This document shows positions 43,055 to 51,024 of a DNA stretch of 64,000 nt, one piece after another; within the stretch, counting starts at the first letter, position 1; every line of letters starts with the position of its first letter. The position numbers and the translations under genes were made by a program. This DNA is from Candidatus Formimonas warabiya (GTDB taxonomy: Bacteria > Bacillota > Dehalobacteriia > Dehalobacteriales > Dehalobacteriaceae). The notes beneath the pieces are model-generated. The model had not been told where the DNA came from. It saw only the letters and a program-made list of their open reading frames with translations, and searched no databases. The stretch lies in the NCBI RefSeq assembly GCF_002777255.1, contig NZ_CP017634.1, positions 3,918,903 to 3,982,902 of the forward strand, read 5' to 3'.

Positions 43055-44056
43055 TTAGGGCACAAAATTTATTTTTTGGGGTGCCGGTATAGGAGAAGAA
43101 ACATCCGTGCCTTCAGGGAAATACTCCATCTTTTTCCCTTCCACTAAAAATTGCACAGCTTCAATATTCTCAAATTGTGTAAGTGTTAGGACCACGGAAT
43201 TGACCAGCATGCTTTCCGCCGTGGTTCCTCCCCCATAACCGAGAACCTTTGCATTAAAGTCAACGGTAGCTACTCCATCTTCCACCTGTAAATTCTTTAC
43301 ACTGGTCCCTGGCCAAATCGTTGGAAATAACCCGCTTTCTTCAGGGGGTCCCGCGATTAACCGTTTTAAAGCAGACAAGGGTAAATTTTTCTTGTCCCCC
43401 TTTACCGTCACAGGAACCACATACATGGCATTGGCGTCGCTGAAAAAAACCTTTACCCCATCTTCCCCGGGCTCACCGTACGCGTTGATCAAGTTCGGGC
43501 GTTTGATGGGTTTACTAATATCCACCGGTCCTAATTTGGGCACGATTTGACCGGCAACCAGAATCTGTACATCATCAACCTGTGCAAACTCCGTGAGGGT
43601 AAGTACCAAAGCATTGACTGCCTGCTCCGCTTTTTCCTTGGGAATCTTCGTGATTTCTTCCGTGAGATCCACATATCCCGTACGTCCCTGCAAATAAATA
43701 TCCAGTAATTTGGTTTCTTCAGGTATGGTACCGGATGAAAAATCATTTTCAGGCCCGGCAAGAAGTTTTTCCACAGCTACTTTGGCCGCCTCTTTTGTTG
43801 GATTGATTGACAATGTTACCGGAACCAAGTTTTTTCCGTCGGGTGTGGCAAAATACACTAACACCGTTCCCTGGTCCTTTACTAAAAAGGCTGTCCGGTC
43901 TTGGGATTTTGCCCGCTCCTGGGTGGAGCCGGCCGAATCTTCGGCGTCCGGGGACAATTCTTTTTTTATGGTACATCCGCCCAGGATAAAGAGGACCAAA
44001 ATAAGAGCGATGATCAAACCCATTCGTCTCATGAGCATCTTTTTTTCCGGCAACAA
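43055..44056 (-). CDS. GerMN-domain lipoprotein
   Basis: A 333-residue lipoprotein: signal with a lipobox ending ILGGC, a short acidic linker, then two GerMN domains (about 65-185 and 200-320), each carrying a VVLVYFATPDG or VKVFFSDANAMY-type start and ALVLTLTEF/SVVLTLTQF end. GerM is a spore-germination/sporulation protein of Bacillus; the domain is also in lipoproteins of other Clostridia. The start is uncertain: TTG 44056, eight bases after GGAGG, is preferred, GTG 44065 is the alternative. Confidence 0.85.
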   Translation of the reverse strand: MLPEKKMLMRRMGLIIALILVLFILGGCTIKKELSPDAEDSAGSTQERAKSQDRTAFLVKDQGTVLVYFATPDGKNLVPVTLSINPTKEAAKVAVEKLLAGPENDFSSGTIPEETKLLDIYLQGRTGYVDLTEEITKIPKEKAEQAVNALVLTLTEFAQVDDVQILVAGQIVPKLGPVDISKPIKRPNLINAYGEPGEDGVKVFFSDANAMYVVPVTVKGDKKNLPLSALKRLIAGPPEESGLFPTIWPGTSVKNLQVEDGVATVDFNAKVLGYGGGTTAESMLVNSVVLTLTQFENIEAVQFLVEGKKMEYFPEGTDVSSPIPAPQKINFVP

Positions 44057-44156
44057 ACCGTTCACCTCCTTTTTGTATTATCCTTCACTTTGACCCTGTT
44101 AAGTAAAATTCGCCCTGTCGAAAAAAAATCCTGCCCAACTTATTCGAACAGAAATT

Positions 44157-45242
44157 TTACCTGGGAAACTTTTTTTTTGCTCTTTTTCCTAGATATTCTT
44201 TCATGACTCCCCACACCTGGATGGTCAATACAAAAGTGATAATCATGCTGAGATAGCCAAACAAAGGATAGACCCGGGCAACCAGATGGACAAAATCACA
44301 TAAAGACAAGGGAATGGCCAAAATTAAAAGTAAGCTCATCACAAAAAAATAAGGGACATTCCATGCGTACTGTAAACGCCTGGCCAGCCCGTAGGCATTG
44401 GCAATCGCCGTCGTAATCATCGCCGCCCAAAGCACCGCACCATACAGGTAAAACATGGCCGGATTCACCTGGTAGGCCAAATATAACATGGGAATTTGAT
44501 AAGAAAAAACAGGGGACCCGGCAGATAAAAGTGCGCCTACGGCAAATAAGACTAAAAGAGACAGCAGGCCCCCTCCCAGCATCCCTCCGGCGAAGCTGCA
44601 ATTTCTTTTATCCGCTGCCAGCGCTACCAATACGACGACCGCCCCCACCATGTTATAAGAAACATATAACACCGAGGAACAAATCCAGTTGTCGGAGACC
44701 CAAGACCCGTTGCCCGAAAAAAGGGTGCTTTCCGGGTTGCTCACAGGCATGGAACAGATGGTTCCCACCGACACGATGCCCAAAACGGCAATTAATAAAG
44801 GGATCAAGAGAAAATTAAACCAGAGAACGCCCTCATGCCGGGCGAGCAAAGCCACTAAAACCAACCCTTCGGTTAAGAATATGCCGATCCAGGACGGCAG
44901 CCCCAGGTGTTCTTTGAACAAGGCTCCACTTCCTGAAAGCATCACACTAAACCCTAAAAATAAAAAGATGATCACGGCGCCGTCAATCAGCAAAGCCAGT
45001 TTCGGCCCTAGCATCAGATCCAGAAGATCTTTATAGGTTCTGAACCGGTACTGTCCGGTCATGAATATGGTCATGGCGCCTAAAACAATAAAAAAGATAC
45101 CGGCTAAAGCAGCCCCGTACAGCCCTTTGATGCCGAACTTGACGAAAAATTGCATCAATTCCTGACCCGATGCAAAACCTGCTCCGACTACGGTTCCTAC
45201 ATATGCCACGGCGATCTGCCAATCCGTATTCCTAATCTTCAC
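44157..45242 (-). CDS. YkvI-like membrane protein (APC-superfamily type)
   Basis: The 361-residue protein has about ten hydrophobic segments. The opening VAYVGTVVGAGFASGQELMQFF resembles the unwound helix 1 of APC/LeuT-fold transporters, and it continues with the YkvI-family pattern. The YkvI function is unknown; transport of a small solute is the inference. Start is GTG 45242 after GGGGGGAGAAAGG. Followed downstream by the GerMN gene on the same strand, 91 bp away. Confidence 0.78.
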   Translation of the reverse strand: MKIRNTDWQIAVAYVGTVVGAGFASGQELMQFFVKFGIKGLYGAALAGIFFIVLGAMTIFMTGQYRFRTYKDLLDLMLGPKLALLIDGAVIIFLFLGFSVMLSGSGALFKEHLGLPSWIGIFLTEGLVLVALLARHEGVLWFNFLLIPLLIAVLGIVSVGTICSMPVSNPESTLFSGNGSWVSDNWICSSVLYVSYNMVGAVVVLVALAADKRNCSFAGGMLGGGLLSLLVLFAVGALLSAGSPVFSYQIPMLYLAYQVNPAMFYLYGAVLWAAMITTAIANAYGLARRLQYAWNVPYFFVMSLLLILAIPLSLCDFVHLVARVYPLFGYLSMIITFVLTIQVWGVMKEYLGKRAKKKFPR

Positions 45243-45262
45243 CCTTTCTCCCCCCTTTAAAG

Positions 45263-45462
45263 GTCAGGGGACACACCTCTATATTAGGCATTCCTTTTCC
45301 GCTGAGGAATGTCCCCAATTTATGTCAGGGGACACACCATTCAAGAAGCTAGATGCCAGAAGCCAGAGGCAAGAAAAGGAAGCTAAAGTCCGGAAAAAAG
45401 CGCAAACATCTTGTTTCTTGCATCTTACCTCTTGCCTCTTGTACCGAGGAATGTCCCCAATT
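45263..45462. repeat. Two tandem REP-type elements
   Basis: Each copy starts GTCAGGGGACACACC and ends GAGGAATGTCCCCAATT. Copy 1 spans 45263-45320 (short), copy 2 45324-45462 (long, with an internal near-dyad built on AAGAGGCAAGA / TCTTGCCTCTT sequences). The GGGGACA...TGTCCCC ends resemble those of RAYT-mobilised REP elements such as the one at 26478. Confidence 0.7.
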
Positions 45463-45563
45463 AATACATATGCTGTTGTCCCGGAAAACATGAAAATTAG
45501 CTCTGTATATCTGGCTGATAAGCCACATATACTATCATGTAACATTGCTTTTGGAGGAGAAAA

Positions 45564-46196
45564 ATGAATTTTTCCATATTCCCTTCACCCATCTATGCCG
45601 GGAAACAAATTAAATGTCATTATGAAAACCCTGTGACCCTATCCACCCTATCGGAACAATTATGTAGGTATCTAACAGAACTGGATCCTTATGGGCAAAA
45701 GGAAATTGCCGTTATCTGCATTGGTACCGACAGGTCTACAGGCGATTGCTTGGGCCCCTTGGTAGGCTGGTATCTGAAGAAATACCCCATCAATTTTTCC
45801 ATTTACGGCACTCTGGATGAACCGGTCCATGCCACCAATATGTCGGAAAAATTGGCTGCTATTCAGCAAAATCATCACACCCCCCTGATTATTGCCGTAG
45901 ATGCCTGTTTAGGAAAGCTGGAAAGCGTGGGCATGATTAATTTAGGATTAGGCGAAATCAAACCCGGTGCCGGCGTACACAAGAACCTGCCCCCCGTAGG
46001 AAACATTTATTTTACCGGCATCGTCAATGTGGCCGGCTACATGGAATTTATTGTTTTGCAGAATACCCGTCTCAGCATTGTGATGCAAATGGCCTTGCTC
46101 ATTGCCAACAGTATTGTCATGGGGGTGAAAAAGGCCCAAAGAAAACGAGACGATCTAAAAAAGCGCGATACGTTTTTAAAGAACTCGCTTTGCTAG
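45564..46196 (+). CDS. yyaC: Spore protease YyaC
   Basis: A 210-residue protein of the YyaC family, related to the germination protease GPR that degrades small acid-soluble spore proteins. Landmarks: IAVICIGTDRSTGDCLGPLVG, YGTLDEPVHATNM, IIAVDACLG and the C-terminal NVAGYMEF. YyaC is almost confined to endospore formers. GGAGGAG precedes ATG 45564. It has its own terminator. Confidence 0.93.
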   Translation: MNFSIFPSPIYAGKQIKCHYENPVTLSTLSEQLCRYLTELDPYGQKEIAVICIGTDRSTGDCLGPLVGWYLKKYPINFSIYGTLDEPVHATNMSEKLAAIQQNHHTPLIIAVDACLGKLESVGMINLGLGEIKPGAGVHKNLPPVGNIYFTGIVNVAGYMEFIVLQNTRLSIVMQMALLIANSIVMGVKKAQRKRDDLKKRDTFLKNSLC

Positions 46197-46265
46197 AGGA
46201 CTTGGTGCCTGGAGCACCCGCGCGCATAGCTCGTGAGAGGACAGGATAAAAATAAACGACGTACA

Positions 46266-46296
46266 ATAAAAAGCCCTGAATGGGCTTTTTATTTTT
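46266..46296 (+). terminator. Terminator of yyaC
   Basis: ATAAAAAGCCC (46266-46276) pairs with GGGCTTTTTAT (46282-46292), followed by TTTTTG. Confidence 0.9.
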
Positions 46297-46391
46297 GCAT
46301 ATAGGCGTAAAACCGACTGTTTTACGGGATGGGAAATAACATTTTTTAAGTGGGCTATCCCAGGCTCCGACCTTTATCCTGATGGGATGCT

Positions 46392-46424
46392 TCCGGACCC
46401 CGGTAACCGGTACCCGGATCCCGA
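46392..46424. repeat. REP-like palindromic element (GGATCC core)
   Basis: GGTACCCGGATCCCGAAAAG and the preceding CCGGACCCCGGTAACC closely match the element at 11481-11512. It sits next to a T run 20 bp past the stop codon of the minus-strand gene at 46444. Confidence 0.55.
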
Positions 46425-46443
46425 AAAGTTTTTTTGGCTTTAT

Positions 46444-46686
46444 TTACTGCACAAATCTTTTTACGTCATTTACGACTTCCTGGGCACTTTTTCCCTTGGC
46501 AATCACCACCGGAATATCTCTTTGCACATCTTCCCGGCCCAAAAAGTTCTGGTCCATTCCCGTCGTCACAATACAGCCGGCTTTTGCCACCCGGCTCATA
46601 TCTACCGTCGTGTATCCCTGGGCTTCCAACGCTTGTTTCACATTCTGCAAGCCATCTTCCACCGCGATCGTCTGATTGGGTGTCAT
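46444..46686 (-). CDS. YkuS-family (UPF0180) protein
   Basis: An 80-residue protein with the UPF0180 layout: an N-terminal IAVEDGLQNVKQALEAQGY, a central AGCIVTTGMDQNFLG, and a C-terminal PVVIAKGKSAQEVVNDVKRF. The start is ATG 46686, eight bases after GGGGAGG; GTG 46695 and ATG 46692 are less well placed. Function unknown. Confidence 0.8.
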   Translation of the reverse strand: MTPNQTIAVEDGLQNVKQALEAQGYTTVDMSRVAKAGCIVTTGMDQNFLGREDVQRDIPVVIAKGKSAQEVVNDVKRFVQ

Positions 46687-46713
46687 TTTCATCACCTCCC
46701 CTGCTTTATTTTG

Positions 46714-46980
46714 CTAGCCCAGCCTGGATCCAATGAAGTCGGCGGCTTCACCCGGATCCATATTGACCGCATTGATCAGCACCACCCGCTGACCAGGCCC
46801 GCCCGGTTCAAGGGAATCCGTGATTCCCGGAGCGCCGTCCCAGGCACAGGTAACGCCGGAATAAACAATGGCATCTACAGGCGTATCACACTCCTCCAAG
46901 GGGACCACCTCATAGCCGCCCTGCCGGAGAAGAGCTGCCAATTCCGTTAAGTCCCCCTGGATTGCCACCCTAGGTTCCAC
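46714..46980 (-). CDS. YkuS-like small protein, divergent paralogue
   Basis: The 88-residue product shares the layout of its neighbour (VAIQGDLTELAALLRQGGY, then a central VDAIVYSGVTCAWDG, then a C-terminal AADFIGSRL) but diverges in the middle and contains a Pro/Gly-rich insert. Start GTG 46980 (AGGTG five bases upstream) is preferred over TTG 46983. The pair probably forms a two-gene unit, perhaps by duplication. Confidence 0.65.
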   Translation of the reverse strand: MEPRVAIQGDLTELAALLRQGGYEVVPLEECDTPVDAIVYSGVTCAWDGAPGITDSLEPGGPGQRVVLINAVNMDPGEAADFIGSRLG

Positions 46981-47066
46981 CAAATCACCTTCTTCACCAT
47001 GAAACTATTTGCTATTTTCCCCCCACCCTGGGAGATTTATCCCTTCTCCGTTCATGAATTGCTTTG

Positions 47067-47096
47067 TTGACAATAATTTTTCCTTTATAATACAAT
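47067..47096 (+). promoter_or_regulatory. Promoter of larB-larC
   Basis: TTGACA (47067-47072), 18-bp spacer, TACAAT (47091-47096), followed by the leader and larB at 47185. Confidence 0.7.
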
Positions 47097-47184
47097 GAAG
47101 ACAAACCTTGAAGATATTCTCCTTGTTGGAAGGTGTTTTCCTACAGCTAAAAACCCAGAAATCAAGGAATAAGGAGCAAACGAC

Positions 47185-47943
47185 ATGGATATAGAAAGGC
47201 TTCGCTTTCTTTTAGAAAATGTAAAATCCGGCCATACTACCATCGATGATGCCTTAAAAGATTTAAAAAACCTGCCCTATGAAGATCTCGGTTTTGCCAG
47301 AATCGACCATCACCGGGCGCTGAGAAACGGTTATCCGGAAGTAGTTTTCTGTCAGGGAAAAACCGAAGAACAAGTACGGATCATTATGGAAAAATTAGTC
47401 GCCCATAATCGTACCGTTTTAGCCACCCGGGCAACTCCCCGCATGTATCAGGAAGTCTCAAAAAGCATCCCCGGTGCCAGGTATCATGAATTAGGACGTA
47501 TCATTGAATTTGGTGCTGGCGTAACCCCCAAAAAGGGGACGATTCTGGTGATCAGTGCCGGGACCGCGGACTTGCCCGTTGCAGAGGAAGCCGCTATTAC
47601 CGGTAATGCTTGGGGTCATTTTGTAGAAAAGCTTTACGACGTGGGAGTAGCCGGAATCCACCGCCTTCTGGACAAGCAGCAGCTACTGAATACCGCCCGG
47701 GTCATTATTGTTGTCGCAGGTATGGAAGGCGCTTTGGCCAGCGTCGTTGCCGGATTAGTCGATAAACCGGTGATCGGGGTTCCCACCAGTGTAGGCTATG
47801 GAGCAAGTTTTCTCGGACTGGCCCCCTTGCTGACGATGTTGAACAGCTGCGCGGCCGGGATCGGCGTGGTAAATATTGACAACGGCTTTGGCGCGGCCGC
47901 GCTGGCCAGTGCCATTATCAGGAGCGAGGAGACGGAATCATGA
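47185..47943 (+). CDS. larB: Pyridinium-3,5-biscarboxylic acid mononucleotide synthase LarB
   Basis: The 252-residue enzyme carboxylates and hydrolyses NaAD to P2CMN, the first step of the nickel-pincer cofactor. It contains an AIR carboxylase (PurE)-like C-terminal half: ISAGTADLPVAEEA, VAGMEGALASVVAGL and PVIGVPTSVGYGASFLGLAPLL are the landmarks. It has AAGGAGC before the ATG. It is coupled to larC by a four-base ATGA overlap. The other synthesis gene (larE) and the racemase (larA) are not in the window. Confidence 0.95.
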   Translation: MDIERLRFLLENVKSGHTTIDDALKDLKNLPYEDLGFARIDHHRALRNGYPEVVFCQGKTEEQVRIIMEKLVAHNRTVLATRATPRMYQEVSKSIPGARYHELGRIIEFGAGVTPKKGTILVISAGTADLPVAEEAAITGNAWGHFVEKLYDVGVAGIHRLLDKQQLLNTARVIIVVAGMEGALASVVAGLVDKPVIGVPTSVGYGASFLGLAPLLTMLNSCAAGIGVVNIDNGFGAAALASAIIRSEETES

Positions 47944-49115
47944 AAATTGCTTATTTCCATTGTCCGGCAGGAATTAGCGGCGACATGTGCTTAGGCGCCC
48001 TGGTGGATGCGGGAGCGGATTTGAACGAATTACAGCACCGGCTGGCCCTTCTTCCCCTCACGGGCTACAATATTTCTTCCAGTCCTGTGGTGAAAGGGGG
48101 TATTTCCGCCCGCAAAGTTTCCGTTGAATATGCCGAGCATCAGCCCCACCGCCGGCTTCACGATATTATTGAAATCATCAATCAGTCCGGTCTTTCCCCG
48201 GAAATACAGGAAAAATCTTGCGCCGTCTTTTGTCGCTTGGCGGAAGCGGAAGCAAAGGTGCACGGAACAACCCGGGAAGACGTGCATTTTCATGAGGTAG
48301 GAGCCGTTGACGCCATCATCGATATTGTAGGAACCGTTATTTGTTTATCGTTACTGGGAATTGATCAGGTAATCTCTTCCCCCTTGCCCATGGGCCACGG
48401 CTTCATTAAATGCGCGCACGGGCTGCTGCCCCTCCCGGCCCCTGCCACCCAAGAGCTCCTCAAGGGAGCTCCCGTCTATGGCGTAGACGTGGAGGGGGAA
48501 CTGGTCACCCCAACCGGGGCCAGTTTGATTACCACCTTGGCCCAGTCTTTCGGCCCTTACCCGGAAATGAGACTTGACGCCGTCGGCCGGGGAGCGGGTA
48601 CAAAAAACTTTGCTTTTCCCAATCTGTTAACGGTTTCTATTGGCTCAAGGGATGCGCACCCGGACACAGGCAGAGAGCAGATTATGGTACTGGAGACTGC
48701 CATCGATGATATGAACCCGGAAATATTTTCTCATCTTTGGGAGGTCGTTTTTTCTCTGGGTGCCTTAGATATGTATCTCACAGCCGTTCAAATGAAAAAA
48801 GGACGGCCCGGTTCCCTGCTCACCCTTTTATGCCGTAGTGAAGCTGTGGACCCCCTGATACAGACGGTCCTGAAGGAAACCAGTTCCCTGGGTATCCGAA
48901 TCCGCAGGGAAGACCGTTTTTGCTGTCCCCGTCAGAAAGTAACGGTTCGCACCCGGTTTGGCGAGGTGAGTATCAAAATAGGTACCGTGGAAGGGACGAT
49001 GAATATCTCTCCGGAGTACGAGGACTGTCGAAAATTGGCTCAATTCCACCAGGTGCCTCTTAAAGAAATCTATTTAGAAGCGATTACATCCGCGAAAAAT
49101 ACTTTGCAGAAATAA
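47940..49115 (+). CDS. larC: Pyridinium-3,5-bisthiocarboxylic acid mononucleotide nickel insertion protein LarC
   Basis: A 391-residue protein that inserts nickel to complete the NPN cofactor. Landmarks: YFHCPAGISGDMCLGALVDAG at the N terminus, FHEVGAVDAIIDIVG, VTPTGASLITTLA, and the conserved C-terminal DDMNPEIFSHLWE region. Here it is one uninterrupted frame, so no frameshift is needed as in Lactobacillus larC1/C2. Overlaps larB by four bases. Confidence 0.95.
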   Translation: MKIAYFHCPAGISGDMCLGALVDAGADLNELQHRLALLPLTGYNISSSPVVKGGISARKVSVEYAEHQPHRRLHDIIEIINQSGLSPEIQEKSCAVFCRLAEAEAKVHGTTREDVHFHEVGAVDAIIDIVGTVICLSLLGIDQVISSPLPMGHGFIKCAHGLLPLPAPATQELLKGAPVYGVDVEGELVTPTGASLITTLAQSFGPYPEMRLDAVGRGAGTKNFAFPNLLTVSIGSRDAHPDTGREQIMVLETAIDDMNPEIFSHLWEVVFSLGALDMYLTAVQMKKGRPGSLLTLLCRSEAVDPLIQTVLKETSSLGIRIRREDRFCCPRQKVTVRTRFGEVSIKIGTVEGTMNISPEYEDCRKLAQFHQVPLKEIYLEAITSAKNTLQK

Positions 49116-49127
49116 AAGGAGAAAATC

Positions 49128-49775
49128 ATGTCTATTGATACCGTTCTTTTTGATTTAGATGGAACCGTGGCGGATTCTTTGCCCCTGATCAAACGTACCT
49201 ATAAGGAAGTTTTCCAGGAGATGCACATTCCCTGGGGAGACGATGAGGTGATGAAATACATCGGCCTCCCCTTAAGGCAAATTGGCGGCATGATGGCCGG
49301 ACTGGGAAAAGAAGAGGAGTTTTTTGAAACCTATCAGAGACACTACCGGAAGCTTCACGACCAGTATCTGGGCGTTTTCCCCGGTACCAGGGAAATGCTC
49401 ACGGTGCTCCGCGAGAAAGGCTTTTCTTTAGGCCTGGTTACCTCCAAAAGCCGGTATGGTGCCGAAATGACCCTTTCCTTAATTGATTTAGGCCCTTTTT
49501 TTTCCGTTGTTGTTACGGTAGATGATACCGAGCTACACAAGCCCCACCCTGATCCTGTTTTGTTGGCATTGGAGAAACTAAAAAAAGCTCCCCCGGAAGC
49601 TATTTTTGTCGGCGATAGTCCTTTTGATATCGGGGCAGGAAACCGGGCCGGCGTCACAACCATTGCCGTTACTTGGGGGATGGCAGTCAAAGAGGAACTC
49701 CTGAAATACCGGCCGAGTTTTACCGTTGATACCAGGGAGGAGCTTTTGCACCGCATCGAAGAGTTAGGAAGATAA
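49128..49775 (+). CDS. HAD phosphatase, PpaX/phosphoglycolate-phosphatase type
   Basis: A 215-residue hydrolase: LFDLDGTVADSLPLIKRTYKEVF (motif I), TSKSRY (motif II) and FVGDSPFDIGAGNRAG (motif IV). Cap-domain length fits the PpaX/Gph group, which clean up pyrophosphate or phosphoglycolate. It starts 12 bp after larC with AGGAGAAAATC upstream, so it is probably co-transcribed with the nickel-cofactor genes; a link to that pathway is not established. Confidence 0.85.
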   Translation: MSIDTVLFDLDGTVADSLPLIKRTYKEVFQEMHIPWGDDEVMKYIGLPLRQIGGMMAGLGKEEEFFETYQRHYRKLHDQYLGVFPGTREMLTVLREKGFSLGLVTSKSRYGAEMTLSLIDLGPFFSVVVTVDDTELHKPHPDPVLLALEKLKKAPPEAIFVGDSPFDIGAGNRAGVTTIAVTWGMAVKEELLKYRPSFTVDTREELLHRIEELGR

Positions 49776-49782
49776 AATACCT

Positions 49783-50487
49783 TTATATTCCTAACCCGAA
49801 TTTAACCACCAGTGTGGTAAATAGAATGGCATACACTACGGCCGGAAGCATATTGCCGACCCGGATCTGCACGATATTCAGCATATTTAACCCGATTGCC
49901 ACAATTAAGAGTCCTCCCGTGGCTTTCATTTCTGTGATCGCTTCCTGGATAATAAGAGGGGAAATCCAGCCCGCCAACAAGGCAATTGAGCCTTGGTATA
50001 ATAAAACGGGCAGAGCGGACAAGGCTACGCCTATGCCTAAGGTGGACGCCAAAACAATAGAAATCACCCCGTCTAATACCGATTTGGCATAAAGAATGGT
50101 GTGTTCTCCGGTAAGTCCGCTTTGCAAGGAACCCATGATTGCCATTGCTCCTACGCAATAGATTAAGGTCGCCGTGACAAAGCCTTCCGCCAGCCCCCCT
50201 TTCCCTTCTTCTTTTCTTTTCATCTTTTTTTCCAACGCCTGAGCGGCCTTGTTTAAATACTTTTCGATGCCGATGGTTTCCCCCGTTACCGCACCTAGCA
50301 CCAGGCTGATTAACATGACAATCAAGTGCTGGGTTTCAAAGGCCATTTGCATGCCGATGAAAATTACGCCCAGGGCCACTCCTTTTGACACCGTATCTTT
50401 TGTTTCTTCTCTGAGGAAGTTTCCTCCCAGGACCCCCAGAAGACTGCCTCCAATAATCGCTATGACATTAACGATCGTTCCCCACAT
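49783..50487 (-). CDS. DUF554-family membrane protein
   Basis: A 234-residue protein with about six membrane helices and the family's Gly-rich start WGTIVNVIAIIGGSLLGVLGGNF; conserved LGAVTGETIGIEKYLNKAAQ and MAIMGSLQSGLTGEHTILYAKS follow. Function is unknown; some homologues are called YdfK or YqgA. It ends 8 bp from the converging HAD gene, with no obvious terminator between. Confidence 0.87.
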   Translation of the reverse strand: MWGTIVNVIAIIGGSLLGVLGGNFLREETKDTVSKGVALGVIFIGMQMAFETQHLIVMLISLVLGAVTGETIGIEKYLNKAAQALEKKMKRKEEGKGGLAEGFVTATLIYCVGAMAIMGSLQSGLTGEHTILYAKSVLDGVISIVLASTLGIGVALSALPVLLYQGSIALLAGWISPLIIQEAITEMKATGGLLIVAIGLNMLNIVQIRVGNMLPAVVYAILFTTLVVKFGLGI

Positions 50488-50509
50488 GTTTCTATTCTCC
50501 CATTCCTTG

Positions 50510-50923
50510 CTAAAATGTCTTTTTGCGCCGATGTTTCACGTGAAACATTTTTGATTCTGCTTTTACCGTTTTCACAATCATCACCCCGGTCCATAAAGCC
50601 CCGATTAATTGAAACTCCTGAGCAAAATTGTTCAGCCAGCTCAGGCAGCCTGCCGGAATCCCTAGCTCTATCACCCATTTTGACCAGGTCAGATTAGTAA
50701 ACAAGAGGAGGGCCGGGATCCCTTGCCCCAAAAAAATCTGCCCGTCAAATCCCACACCCTTTCTGCTCTTGATATGCCGGTAAAAGTCAGGCAGTTCCAG
50801 GATGATGCCGGCACAGACGGCAGCACCGGAATAATATGCTTGATCCGGAATGCCTTTGAGAAAAAGGGCTATCAGTACGATAAATATGAAACTGATCAGT
50901 AAATTTTCCAGTGTTCCTTTCAT
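50510..50923 (-). CDS. Small membrane protein downstream of parB
   Basis: A 137-residue protein with three to four hydrophobic stretches, starting MKGTLENLLISFIFIVLIA. I do not recognise the family. Its C-terminal codons (MFHVKH) are the parS site at 50532-50547, which is therefore embedded in the coding frame. The gene is on the same strand as parA and parB, after a gap that holds a second parS. Confidence 0.65.
   Translation of the reverse strand: MKGTLENLLISFIFIVLIALFLKGIPDQAYYSGAAVCAGIILELPDFYRHIKSRKGVGFDGQIFLGQGIPALLLFTNLTWSKWVIELGIPAGCLSWLNNFAQEFQLIGALWTGVMIVKTVKAESKMFHVKHRRKKTF
50532..50547. promoter_or_regulatory. parS site 1
   Basis: TGTTTCACGTGAAACA, the 16-bp ParB/Spo0J-binding consensus, exact. 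It lies inside the end of the small membrane protein gene. Confidence 0.97.
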
Positions 50924-50990
50924 TTCTCTTTTATCTCTCCCATAAATCCTGTTTCAGCCAGTAAGACATGCCCTGATACAAGAGCAAGAC

Positions 50991-51020
50991 AGGGGAATGT
51001 TTCACGTGAAACATTCCCCT
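50991..51020. promoter_or_regulatory. parS site 2 inside a 30-bp perfect palindrome
   Basis: The exact TGTTTCACGTGAAACA (50998-51013) is extended on each side by AGGGGAA and its complement to a 30-bp perfect palindrome. TTTTC follows on the plus strand. It starts five bases from the parB stop at 51025, so the same DNA could serve as ParB site and as an RNA hairpin or terminator for parB. Confidence 0.95.
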
Positions 51021-51024
51021 TTTC

